A stretch of 64,000 nt of DNA, taken from Paracoccaceae bacterium (GTDB taxonomy: Bacteria > Pseudomonadota > Alphaproteobacteria > Rhodobacterales > Rhodobacteraceae). Position 1 is the first letter of the stretch, and each line of letters begins with the position of its first letter. Shown here piece by piece: positions 54,758-63,211 of this stretch. The stretch covers positions 1 to 64,000 of the forward strand of contig JABSSD010000028.1 in the NCBI GenBank assembly GCA_013214575.1, read 5' to 3'. Made by a program: the position numbers and the translations under genes. A model generated the notes under the pieces. The model did not search any database. It saw nothing but the letters and a program-made list of their open reading frames with translations, and was not told where the DNA came from.

Positions 54758-56265
54758 CCCCTTTATCCCGCCGCTCATTCCTGGCATCAGCCCTGGCCAG
54801 CACATCAATTCTAGCATTCCCAGTCCAAGCCTCTGAAGTGCGGCCATTCTCCCGCGATACGGTCATCTCGCTGGCCCGGGAGCTGGCCGCCTCTGACTAT
54901 GCCCCGCGCGCTTCGGTACCGCAGGACTGGCTGGACATGAGCTATCAGGACTATCAGACCCGCTGGTTCCGCAATCGCGATGCCCTGTGGTCGGACACTG
55001 ATCGCAGCTATAACGTCGATTTCTTCCTGCCCGGCCTGTATTTCCCGCGCCCCATTCAGATCAACACGGTGACCGATAGCGCTGGCGCCGTGCGGCTGCC
55101 GTTTGATCTGTCGCTGTTTGATAAGACCGACAAGGCGCCTGCCTTAAGCATTGACGACAGTCTGGGCTATTCCGGCTTGCGCCTGCGCACCGAGCTGGGC
55201 CAGCCGGATCTAAAGAACGAATTCTGCGTCTATCAGGGCGCCAGCTATTTCCGCGCCATCGGGCTGGGCAATGTCTATGGGCTGTCAGCCCGTGGGCTGG
55301 CGCTGAAAACCGGCGACCCAATGGGCGAGGAATTCCCCGAGTTCATCGAGTTCTGGCTTGAAGCCCCCGCCCCCGGCCAGCGCAATATCGTGATCCACGC
55401 GCTGCTGGACAGCCCATCGGTTGCCGGTGCCTACCGGTTCGACATCCTGCCCGGCGACAATTGCACCATGGCGGTGCAGGCAACCCTGTTTCCCCGCCAG
55501 GAGCTGAGCCATGTGGGGCTGGGACCGCTGACTTCGATGTTCCTGTTCGATCAGACCAACCGCAGCCGGTTCGACGACTTCCGCCCGGCGGTGCATGACA
55601 GTGACGGGCTGCTGGTGCAGAACGGTCACGGCGAGGTGCTGTGGCGGCCGCTGGCCAATCCCCGCCACTTGCAGATCTCCTCCTTTGTGGATGAAAACCC
55701 GCGCGGTTTTGGCCTGTTGCAACGGGCGCGAAAATTCTCCGACTTTGCCGATCTTGAGGCCAATTACCACAAACGCCCCTGCCTCTGGGTCGAACCCGAC
55801 GGCAATTGGGGCAAAGGCGCGGTGACTCTGGTCGAGATCCCGGCGGATCAGGAAATCTACGACAATATCGTTGCCTATTGGCGGCCACAGGAGCCCTACG
55901 CGGCGGGCAGCCAGGTGGATCTGTCCTATCGTCTGACCTGGGGCCAGGAACCGGATTTGCAGCTGCCACGGGTCATCAACACCGCGGCAGGTGCGCGGGT
56001 GTTTGGCGATCCGGGGCGGATTATGACGCTGGATTTTGCCGCCCACCCGCTGCTGAACGGCGACCCCGGTGGCATCGACGTCCATATCTCATCGCCGCAT
56101 GTGGACACCAGCAGTGGCGTGCTGCAACGCAATCCGGACACTGGCGGATTGCGGCTGGCGTTCTCGTTTGATCCCGGCGCGCGGGATCTGGTGGAACTGC
56201 GCGCACAGCTGCGCAAAGACGGCCAGATGGCCTCTGAGGTTTGGTTGTACCGGTGGACCGCATGA
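54754..56265 (+). CDS. opgG: Periplasmic glucan biosynthesis protein OpgG
   Basis: OpgG is a periplasmic protein needed for building or branching the glucan backbone. The 503-residue protein has a twin-arginine-like signal (LSRRSFLASALASTSILAF, cleavage near VQA) and the family's MdoG segments: YNVDFFLPGLYFPRPIQIN, NEFCVYQGASYFRAIGLG, YGLSARGLALKTG and LSHVGLGPLTSMFLFDQTN. The start overlaps opgC and the end overlaps opgH, both by four bases. Confidence 0.94.
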   Translation: MTPLSRRSFLASALASTSILAFPVQASEVRPFSRDTVISLARELAASDYAPRASVPQDWLDMSYQDYQTRWFRNRDALWSDTDRSYNVDFFLPGLYFPRPIQINTVTDSAGAVRLPFDLSLFDKTDKAPALSIDDSLGYSGLRLRTELGQPDLKNEFCVYQGASYFRAIGLGNVYGLSARGLALKTGDPMGEEFPEFIEFWLEAPAPGQRNIVIHALLDSPSVAGAYRFDILPGDNCTMAVQATLFPRQELSHVGLGPLTSMFLFDQTNRSRFDDFRPAVHDSDGLLVQNGHGEVLWRPLANPRHLQISSFVDENPRGFGLLQRARKFSDFADLEANYHKRPCLWVEPDGNWGKGAVTLVEIPADQEIYDNIVAYWRPQEPYAAGSQVDLSYRLTWGQEPDLQLPRVINTAAGARVFGDPGRIMTLDFAAHPLLNGDPGGIDVHISSPHVDTSSGVLQRNPDTGGLRLAFSFDPGARDLVELRAQLRKDGQMASEVWLYRWTA

Positions 56266-58151
56266 GCCGCCCGGTCCTGTTGCCGCCCGAGCAACCATTG
56301 GCGATGCCAGCGCAGGATTTCTCGGCTGACTTTCAGGACATTGATGCGCCAGAACAGCGCCCCCAACAGTCGGTGGCACTGTGGCGGATCCTGGCCTTTT
56401 CACCAGCAATGGCCGGCACCGCGCTGCTCGCTTGGGTGATGCAGGGTTGGTTTGCCGATGGCGGTTTTTCGGGGCTTGAAATGGTACTGCTGGCGCTGAT
56501 TTCCTTCAATTTCTTCTGGATCTGTTTCACCGTCGCAACCGTGCTGCTGGGGTTGTACTCGCTGTCGAGGCGCCACGCTGTGCGCCGCCTTGCGCCGCCG
56601 CGGAAGATGACCGTGGCGCTGCTGATGCCGGTCTATAACGAGGTGCCGTGGTATGTGCTGGGCAATGCCCAGACCATGTTGGAGGAGCTGCGCAAACGGG
56701 GCGGTGTGCATGACTATTCCATGTTCATCCTGTCAGACACCCGCGATGAAGCCATCGCCGCACAGGAGCTGATCTCGGTCCGCGTCCTGCATGCGATGAT
56801 GCCGCCGGGGCTAAAGCTGTATTACCGCCGCCGCGATCGCAATACCGATCGCAAGGTTGGCAATATCGCCGACTGGGTCAGCCGCTGGGGCGCCGGCTAT
56901 GAGGCGATGCTGGTGCTGGACGCCGACAGCCTGATGACCGGGCGCGCCATCACCCGGCTGGTCAATGCGCTGTCGCGCGACCCCGGCGCCGGGCTGATCC
57001 AAAGCTATCCGCAGCTGATCGGTGCGCAGTCAGTGTTTGGCCGGATGCAGCAATTTGCCAATGGCGTCCACGGCGCCGCCCTGGCCGAAGGCCTGGCCCG
57101 CTGGGTTGGCCAGCAGGGCAATTACTGGGGCCATAACGCCATCATCCGCACGCGCGCCTTTGCCACCTGCGCCGGATTGCCGCATCTGCGCAGTCGTCTG
57201 GGGGGGCGGTTTGGCGGCCATGGCAAGCTGATCATGAGCCATGATTTTGTCGAGGCCGGACTGCTGGCGCGGGCGGGCTGGTCGGTGCGCTTCCTGCCGC
57301 GCATCCGTGGGTCTTATGAGGAAACCCCGCCGACGCTGATCGACCACATCCAGCGCGACAGGCGCTGGTGTCAGGGCAATCTGCAGCACCTGAAGTTGCT
57401 CAACGCCAAGGGGTTCAAGGCCGTCTCACGGTTTCACCTGCTGCATGGGGCGATTGGCTATCTGATGGCGCCTATCTGGTTTGCACTGCTGGTCATCTGG
57501 GCACTGATTGGGCGCGGCGAGGAGGCCTCGGTGCTGACCTATTTCAGCGAGAGCAACCCTTTGATGCCATCCTGGCCCGATATGTCGGAGCCGCACCACG
57601 TGCTGGTGATCCTGCTGATCTATGCGATGCTGCTGGCCCCCAAGCTGCTGGCAATCGCGGCGCTGCCTTTGACCGGCGCCCGGTTTGCCGATTATGGCGG
57701 CGGCGCGCGGTTTGCGCTGTCCTTTGGCTCAGAGATCCTGCTGGCGATCCTCTATGCCCCGATCCTGATGGTGCAACAAATGATCGCGGTGATCCGCACC
57801 GCGCTGGGGCTGCAGCGCGGCTGGGCGCCGCAGGCCCGCGACGGCGGTCGCTACAGCTGGACCACGCTGCTGATCGCCCATGCGCTGGAGACCCTGAGCG
57901 GGCTGGCGCTGTGGGTTGGAATTGTGACCGGACTGGTGTCGCTCTGGCTGCTGCCCATTGCCCTGTCGCTGGTGCTGGCGGTGCCACTGTCGGCGCTGTC
58001 CGGGCTGCCGGTGCTGCGCCGGATCAATGCCTGGATGGGCACCCGCGAGGTGTTTTGCGAGCCGCAAATCACCCGCAACGCTCGCAGCTGTAGGGCCCGA
58101 CTCAAACATATCCTGGACGGCGGCAGCCCCAGCCCCAGCGCCGCAGAATAA
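56262..58151 (+). CDS. opgH: Glucans biosynthesis glucosyltransferase OpgH
   Basis: OpgH polymerises the glucan chain from UDP-glucose at the inner membrane. The 629-residue protein has two N-terminal helices, a GT2 domain (LMPVYNEVPW, LVLDADSLMTG, and the QRDRRW form of the QxxRW motif) and a C-terminal membrane part. ATG 56262 overlaps the opgG stop (ATGA); seven upstream codons are rejected. It is shorter than the E. coli protein, as in other alphaproteobacterial OpgH. Confidence 0.94.
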   Translation: MSRPVLLPPEQPLAMPAQDFSADFQDIDAPEQRPQQSVALWRILAFSPAMAGTALLAWVMQGWFADGGFSGLEMVLLALISFNFFWICFTVATVLLGLYSLSRRHAVRRLAPPRKMTVALLMPVYNEVPWYVLGNAQTMLEELRKRGGVHDYSMFILSDTRDEAIAAQELISVRVLHAMMPPGLKLYYRRRDRNTDRKVGNIADWVSRWGAGYEAMLVLDADSLMTGRAITRLVNALSRDPGAGLIQSYPQLIGAQSVFGRMQQFANGVHGAALAEGLARWVGQQGNYWGHNAIIRTRAFATCAGLPHLRSRLGGRFGGHGKLIMSHDFVEAGLLARAGWSVRFLPRIRGSYEETPPTLIDHIQRDRRWCQGNLQHLKLLNAKGFKAVSRFHLLHGAIGYLMAPIWFALLVIWALIGRGEEASVLTYFSESNPLMPSWPDMSEPHHVLVILLIYAMLLAPKLLAIAALPLTGARFADYGGGARFALSFGSEILLAILYAPILMVQQMIAVIRTALGLQRGWAPQARDGGRYSWTTLLIAHALETLSGLALWVGIVTGLVSLWLLPIALSLVLAVPLSALSGLPVLRRINAWMGTREVFCEPQITRNARSCRARLKHILDGGSPSPSAAE

Positions 58152-58451
58152 CCACAACCAACACTGAAGCGCGGTTGTTGAATTTTCCATTTTTGTGACT
58201 GATTTATGGGACACGTAGCTCTCCCGCGCCCGCAGGTCGTTCGGCTCCGCCAAACACCCTTGGCGGGATTGGGCCCGGCGCCGCGCTTTGCGCGGCGCCG
58301 GGCCCAACGGGAGGCGCGTCTCCGACAGGAGGCCAACGACGGACGGGAGCCGTTGGGGTCCAAAGCGGTCTCTGGTGAAAGTCACCTGAGATTTCAACAA
58401 CGCTGACCCGTTACACGAAAGCTGTCACTCGAAAGATCTTACCCGAATGAA
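58152..58451. other. Palindrome-rich intergenic region after opgH
   Basis: The 300-base gap between convergent opgH and the esterase gene holds an exceptional inverted repeat: 18 pairs (58269-58286 with 58290-58307) around a TTT loop, made of GGGCCC and GGCGCC palindromes. CGGCTCC (58242-58248) and GGAGCCG (58346-58352) could enclose it as an outer stem. CGCCA-N8-TGGCG lies within the left flank. There is no credible coding sequence. Confidence 0.75.
58269..58307. repeat. 18-pair perfect palindrome with three-base loop
   Basis: The left arm starts TTGGGCCCGGCGCC and ends GCGC; the right arm is its exact reverse complement. Between convergent genes it would terminate from either side or form a cruciform. 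It resembles REP-type elements; no second copy is in the window. Confidence 0.85.
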
Positions 58452-59291
58452 TTACTGGACTTCGAACCAGTCCAGCATCAGATCGGCCCAGCCTTTGGGC
58501 ACCCCATGCCCCCCCGGAAACAGCGCAAATTCGAGATCTGCACCAACCGCGCACTCCCAACGGCGGCGCAGGATCCGGCCGTCCTGCCAAGCCTTGCCCG
58601 GCGCATGGCTTTCGCAGCCATTTGTCTGCCGCCACAGCTCTAGCCCGGCATAGATATCACCCTGCTGAAACTGCATGCCGCCCAGATAACGGCCCTCCAG
58701 CGGCACTGTCTTGTCGCTCCAGCCATGGGTGTGGAACAGCCGCACCGGAGCGGCGCAACTTGCGGGCTGGGGTCGCCAAAAACCACCGGAGACCGGCGCA
58801 TAGGCGGCAAAATCATCCGGGGTATCACAGGCCAGGTAATTGACCATAAAGGCGCCGGCCGAAAACCCGGCCAGGATTGTATCCTGCCGCGAGACGCCAA
58901 ACCTCTCTGCCGCATCTGCCATTACCTGGCGCAGGAATGCCGCCTCATCCCGGCCCTGCCAGCCGGGGAAAAACACCCAGGACCGGTTGCCATTTCGGCC
59001 TCGGGTGGCATCAGGCGCAATCACCGCATAACCGCGCGCCTTCAGCGCCTCAATCATGCCAGTGTTTTTCATCGTCCCGGCGCCTGACCCGCCATAGCCA
59101 TGCAGAAACAGCACCACCGGCAGCGGCTGCTGCCGGGCAGCTTGCGGCAGGCTGATGTGATAGGCGCCGGTGCTAATCTGGCAGGGGGCTGACAAATCAG
59201 CACAGCCGGCCCGTGCGGCGCCGCCCCACAGGGCGACCATCACCGCCACCGCCACCGCCACCGCCGGGACAAAACCGACCGGTGCGGTCAT
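58452..59291 (-). CDS. Secreted polyhydroxybutyrate depolymerase-type esterase
   Basis: The 279-residue protein has an N-terminal hydrophobic signal or anchor (residues 5-28) and an alpha/beta-hydrolase fold of the LpqC/PHB depolymerase esterase group. The nucleophile lies in GFSAGAF, with the oxyanion segment FLHGYGGSGAG, and a late HGWSDKTVPLEG and GGHGVPKGW that hold the likely Asp and His. Substrates are probably feruloyl-type or short acyl esters rather than PHB. ATG 59291 overlaps the rhodanese stop by four bases. Confidence 0.82.
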   Translation of the reverse strand: MTAPVGFVPAVAVAVAVMVALWGGAARAGCADLSAPCQISTGAYHISLPQAARQQPLPVVLFLHGYGGSGAGTMKNTGMIEALKARGYAVIAPDATRGRNGNRSWVFFPGWQGRDEAAFLRQVMADAAERFGVSRQDTILAGFSAGAFMVNYLACDTPDDFAAYAPVSGGFWRPQPASCAAPVRLFHTHGWSDKTVPLEGRYLGGMQFQQGDIYAGLELWRQTNGCESHAPGKAWQDGRILRRRWECAVGADLEFALFPGGHGVPKGWADLMLDWFEVQ

Positions 59292-59749
59292 TGCTGCCAA
59301 CGTGAGACCGGCAGATTGCTGGCCACCCAGCCCGGCCCAGCCCGCGATCCCATCATGCCTTCGGGCACATCTATGATATTGTCGAACCCGGCCGCATTCA
59401 GCGCCAGTGTCATCCGGGCCGAACGCACACCGGCGGCACAGATCAGCGCAATGGGAGCGCTGCGGTCACCGCCCGCGGCCGCGGCCACCGCCTCGGCGAA
59501 ATCATTGCGCCGCAGGTCAATGGGATGGCCGCCCACCGGCACTCCGACGGCTTTCCACTCTCTTGGTGTGCGGATGTCTATCAGGGTGATCTCGCCCGAT
59601 TGCGCCTGTTGAAAGGCCTCAGCCACCGTCAGTCGCGGCTGGTCGTGATCCGGTGGCTGGCTGCGCCACCAGACAGCCGTTGCCGCCACGGCAGCCACAG
59701 CCCCGCCGCCAAGCAGAACATTGCGTCTGGATAGGGTCAATTGCGGCAT
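59288..59749 (-). CDS. Periplasmic rhodanese-like protein
   Basis: The 153-residue protein has a twin-arginine-like N-terminus (SRRNVLLGGGAVAAVAATAV) that should export or anchor it, then a rhodanese domain: ITLIDIRTPREWKAVGVPVG, and active-site loop CAAGVRSARM with Cys. It probably transfers sulfane sulfur or binds a cognate partner in the periplasm. It is the first gene of a two-gene unit with the esterase. Confidence 0.87.
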   Translation of the reverse strand: MPQLTLSRRNVLLGGGAVAAVAATAVWWRSQPPDHDQPRLTVAEAFQQAQSGEITLIDIRTPREWKAVGVPVGGHPIDLRRNDFAEAVAAAAGGDRSAPIALICAAGVRSARMTLALNAAGFDNIIDVPEGMMGSRAGPGWVASNLPVSRWQQ

Positions 59750-59993
59750 TCAGCTCTCCGGATCTATGGGTTCTCTACAAGCGGCCTAACATGTTCCACC
59801 GTCGTGGTCAGAAAAAGCCTCTGACGGCGCAATCAAGTTCTTGTCAACGCCACCCGGAGCCACCACGTTAGGCGCGAGAATTCAATAAAATACAGCGCAA
59901 TCTGCCCCCGCAGCCATCGCGAGGGCTGGCACTGATGCCAAAAAATGCTTAGGCAACGATAACTTTGCCTTGCCCAAGCCTGGAGATCATCAC

Positions 59994-62855
59994 GTGTCCC
60001 TGTTTCTGATTGCGGCCCTGCCCTTTCTTGGTGCGCTGTTTCCTGCGCTGTTGATCCGCGCCGGGCGCAACGCCGCTGCCGCCTCGGCTGGGTTCACCAC
60101 CCTGCTGGCCTTTATCGGGTTGCTGCTGAATGCCCCCGCCGTGTTGCGCGGCGAGGTGGTGCAGGCGCGGCTGGACTGGCTGCCCGGCCTGGGGCTGAAC
60201 GCAAACTTCTATCTGGATGGCTTGGGGCTGCTGTTTGCCGGGCTGATTCTGGGCATCGGCTTGCTGATCATCCTCTATGCGCGGTTCTACCTGTCGCGAG
60301 AGGACCCGATGGGCCAGTTCTATACCTATCTGCTGCTGTTTCAGGGCGCCATGGTGGGTATCGTTCTGTCCGACAACATCCTGCTTTTGCTGGTGTTCTG
60401 GGAGTTGACCTCGCTCAGCTCGTTCCTGTTGATCGGCTATTGGAAGCACCTACCCGATGGCCGCCAGGGCGCCCGTATGGCGCTGGCGGTGACCGGCTCC
60501 GGTGGTCTGGCGATGATCGGGGGGATGCTTATCCTGGGCCATATCGTTGGCTCCTATGATCTGACGGTGATCCTGCAACACAAAGAGCTGATCCAGGACT
60601 CGCCGCTGTACCTGCCCGCACTGATCCTGATCCTGATCGGCGCCTTCACCAAGTCGGCGCAGTTCCCGTTCCATTTCTGGCTGCCGCATGCCATGGCCGC
60701 CCCGACGCCGGTGTCGGCCTATCTGCACTCGGCCACCATGGTAAAGGCCGGCTTGTTCCTGATGGCGCGAATGTGGCCGGTGCTGGCGGGAACTGAGGCC
60801 TGGTTCTATATCGTGGCCACCACCGGGTTGATCACCATGGTGCTGGGCGCGGTGATTGCCCTGTTCAAGGATGACCTCAAGGCACTGTTGGCCTATTCCA
60901 CCGTCAGTCATCTGGGGCTGATCACCATGCTGCTGGGCTTTGGCACCAAAACGGCCGCCATTGCCGCAATCTTTCACATCATCAACCACGCCACATTCAA
61001 GGCGGCGCTGTTCATGAGTGCTGGCATCATTGACCACAGTGCCCATACCCGTGACATCAAACGGCTGGGCGGGCTGCGGCATCTGATGCCGATCACCTTT
61101 ACCATTGTTGTCATTGCCTCACTGTCGATGGCGGGCATTCCGCCACTGAACGGTTTCCTCAGCAAAGAGATGATGCTGCAAGAGACCGTGACCACCCTGT
61201 GGCGCGACTCGCATTATCTGGTGCCGGGATTGGCGGTCTTTGCCGCCATGTTCTCGGCTGCCTATTCATTTCGCTATATCAAACATGTGTTTCTGGGTCC
61301 CCAGCGGCACGACTACCCGGCACAGCCGCATGATCCCGGTATCGGGCTCTGGCTGGCGCCGGCCTTTCTGGCGCTATTGGTGGTGGCCATCGGCCTGAGC
61401 CCCAATATCCTGTCCGGCCCTGTGGTCTCGGCTGCAGCCGCAGCGGTGATTGGCGATGGGGAGATCCCGCAATTCGACGTCAAGCTCTGGCATGGCATCA
61501 CTGCACCGCTGATGATGTCCTTAGCGGCCGTCACCGGTGGATTGGCGCTGCTTTGGGGCCATTCTGCCCTGGCACGGGCCTGGAACGCCGCCCGCCGCCC
61601 CGAGGCCAAGGAGATCTTTGACGCCCTGATCGGCGCCGCCACCCGGTTCAGCCAACGCCTGACCGACACGCTGCACAATGGCTCGATCACCCGCTATGCG
61701 GCGATCATGGTGGTGTTCACCACCGCGATTTCGCTCTACGCCTATCAGTCCGGCGTCGCGGCCGCCCCCACCCGTGCTGTTCAGGACGCCGGAGCCATGC
61801 CAATTCTCGGTTGGATCTGTCTGGTACTGGCCACGATTTTCATCGTGCTGGACCACCGCAACCGACTACTGGCACTGGTGCTGATCGGCGTTGTCGGTCT
61901 GATTGTATCGCTGTCGTTCAACTATCTCTCGGCGCCGGATCTGGCGCTGACGCAGATCTCGGTCGAGGTTGTCACCATCATCCTGATGCTGCTGGCGCTG
62001 AATTTTCTGCCCAAGGACACTCCGGTGGAAAGCGCCATCAGCACTCGGCTGCGGGATGGGGGGATTGCGATCACTGCCGGGGCTGGTGTTGGCGGGCTGA
62101 TCTACGCGCTGATGACCCGCGATTTCATCGCCCCGTCGATCTCGGAATTCCACCTGGCCAATTCATACAAAGGCGGCGGCGGCACCAATGTGGTGAACGT
62201 AATTCTGGTTGATTTCCGGGGCTATGATACCTTTGGCGAGATCATCGTGTTGGGCATTGCGGCGTTGGTGATCTTTGCCCTGACCGAGGCCATTCTAGGG
62301 TCCAAGGTTAGTGCCTATCTGCTGAACCGCAAACCGGACCTGCCGCAGGATGGCGACCCGCATCCGCTGATGATGGTGATCGCCACGCGGGTGATGATGC
62401 CGCTGGCACTGATGGTTGCGGCCTATATCTTCTTTCGCGGCCACAATCTGCCTGGCGGTGGCTTCATCGCCGGTCTGATCGCGGCGATTGCCATGCTGAT
62501 GCAATACATGGCCTCGGGCTTTGGCTGGGCGGCCGAGCGACAGCGGGTCTATTACCACGGCATCATCGGCTCCGGCGTGCTGATTGGCGCCACCACCGGC
62601 ATGGCCGCCTGGCTGGCGGGCAAGCCCTTCCTGACCAGCGCCTTTGGCTATCTGCACTGGCCGCCGCTGGAGGAGTTCGAATGGGCCACTGCCGCACTGT
62701 TTGATCTTGGGGTTTTCCTTGCAGTGGTTGGCGCGGTGATGCTGATGCTGGAAAGCCTGGCACGATTTGCCTGGCAGCCGGGCATCCAGTCGGAACACGC
62801 AATGGATATCAACCCGGCCCGCGATGACGCGCCCAAGACCGAAGAGGAGGCTTGA
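59994..62855 (+). CDS. mrpA: Na+/H+ antiporter subunit A, MrpA with fused MrpB domain
   Basis: MrpA is the largest membrane subunit of the multisubunit cation/proton antiporter. The 953-residue protein has an NADH-dehydrogenase-like proton channel part (ELTSLSSFLLIGYWKH, GAFTKSAQFPFHFWLPHAMAAPTPVSAYLHSATMVKAG) and a C-terminal MrpB/MnhB region starting near residue 780 (VMMPLALMVAAYIFFRGHNLPGGGF). I take the GTG at 59994 (ribosome site GGAGATCATCAC) over a TTG at 59970. It opens mrpA-mrpC-mrpD, which runs past the window end. Confidence 0.93.
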   Translation: MSLFLIAALPFLGALFPALLIRAGRNAAAASAGFTTLLAFIGLLLNAPAVLRGEVVQARLDWLPGLGLNANFYLDGLGLLFAGLILGIGLLIILYARFYLSREDPMGQFYTYLLLFQGAMVGIVLSDNILLLLVFWELTSLSSFLLIGYWKHLPDGRQGARMALAVTGSGGLAMIGGMLILGHIVGSYDLTVILQHKELIQDSPLYLPALILILIGAFTKSAQFPFHFWLPHAMAAPTPVSAYLHSATMVKAGLFLMARMWPVLAGTEAWFYIVATTGLITMVLGAVIALFKDDLKALLAYSTVSHLGLITMLLGFGTKTAAIAAIFHIINHATFKAALFMSAGIIDHSAHTRDIKRLGGLRHLMPITFTIVVIASLSMAGIPPLNGFLSKEMMLQETVTTLWRDSHYLVPGLAVFAAMFSAAYSFRYIKHVFLGPQRHDYPAQPHDPGIGLWLAPAFLALLVVAIGLSPNILSGPVVSAAAAAVIGDGEIPQFDVKLWHGITAPLMMSLAAVTGGLALLWGHSALARAWNAARRPEAKEIFDALIGAATRFSQRLTDTLHNGSITRYAAIMVVFTTAISLYAYQSGVAAAPTRAVQDAGAMPILGWICLVLATIFIVLDHRNRLLALVLIGVVGLIVSLSFNYLSAPDLALTQISVEVVTIILMLLALNFLPKDTPVESAISTRLRDGGIAITAGAGVGGLIYALMTRDFIAPSISEFHLANSYKGGGGTNVVNVILVDFRGYDTFGEIIVLGIAALVIFALTEAILGSKVSAYLLNRKPDLPQDGDPHPLMMVIATRVMMPLALMVAAYIFFRGHNLPGGGFIAGLIAAIAMLMQYMASGFGWAAERQRVYYHGIIGSGVLIGATTGMAAWLAGKPFLTSAFGYLHWPPLEEFEWATAALFDLGVFLAVVGAVMLMLESLARFAWQPGIQSEHAMDINPARDDAPKTEEEA

Positions 62856-62857
62856 GC

Positions 62858-63211
62858 ATGGAAATCCTGTTTGCCTCGGCCGTTGGCATTCTGACCGCTG
62901 CGGGGATCTATCTGATCCTGCGCAAACGCACTTTTCCGGTGATCCTGGGGCTGTCGCTGCTGACCTACGGCGTCAACCTGTTCCTGTTTGCCACTGGCCG
63001 GCTGATGGTCAACGCGCCTCCGGTGCTGAACAAATACGCCGAAGTGCCCTATACCGATCCGCTGCCACAGGCACTGGTGCTGACCGCCATCGTGATTTCC
63101 TTTGGCATGACCGCCGTGGTGGTGATGATTGCGCTGGGGGCCTATCTGTCGGCCAAAGATGACCAGATTGACATGATTGAAAATACTGAGCGCGCAGGAG
63201 ATGACGCATGA
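62858..63211 (+). CDS. mrpC: Na+/H+ antiporter subunit C, MrpC
   Basis: MrpC is a small three-helix membrane subunit homologous to NuoK. The 117-residue protein has LILRKRTFPVILGLSLLTYGVNLFLF, and PLPQALVLTAIVISFGMTAVVVMIALGAY. A TTG two codons upstream is open, but ATG 62858 follows GAGGAGGCTTGAGC. It lies two bases after mrpA and its stop overlaps the mrpD start. Confidence 0.93.
   Translation: MEILFASAVGILTAAGIYLILRKRTFPVILGLSLLTYGVNLFLFATGRLMVNAPPVLNKYAEVPYTDPLPQALVLTAIVISFGMTAVVVMIALGAYLSAKDDQIDMIENTERAGDDA

Noticed and set aside
59750-59993. Metal- or sodium-responsive riboswitch before mrpA
   Set aside because: I looked for a structured leader before the antiporter operon. Only a weak TGGCA/TGCCA hairpin is present, so no call is made.
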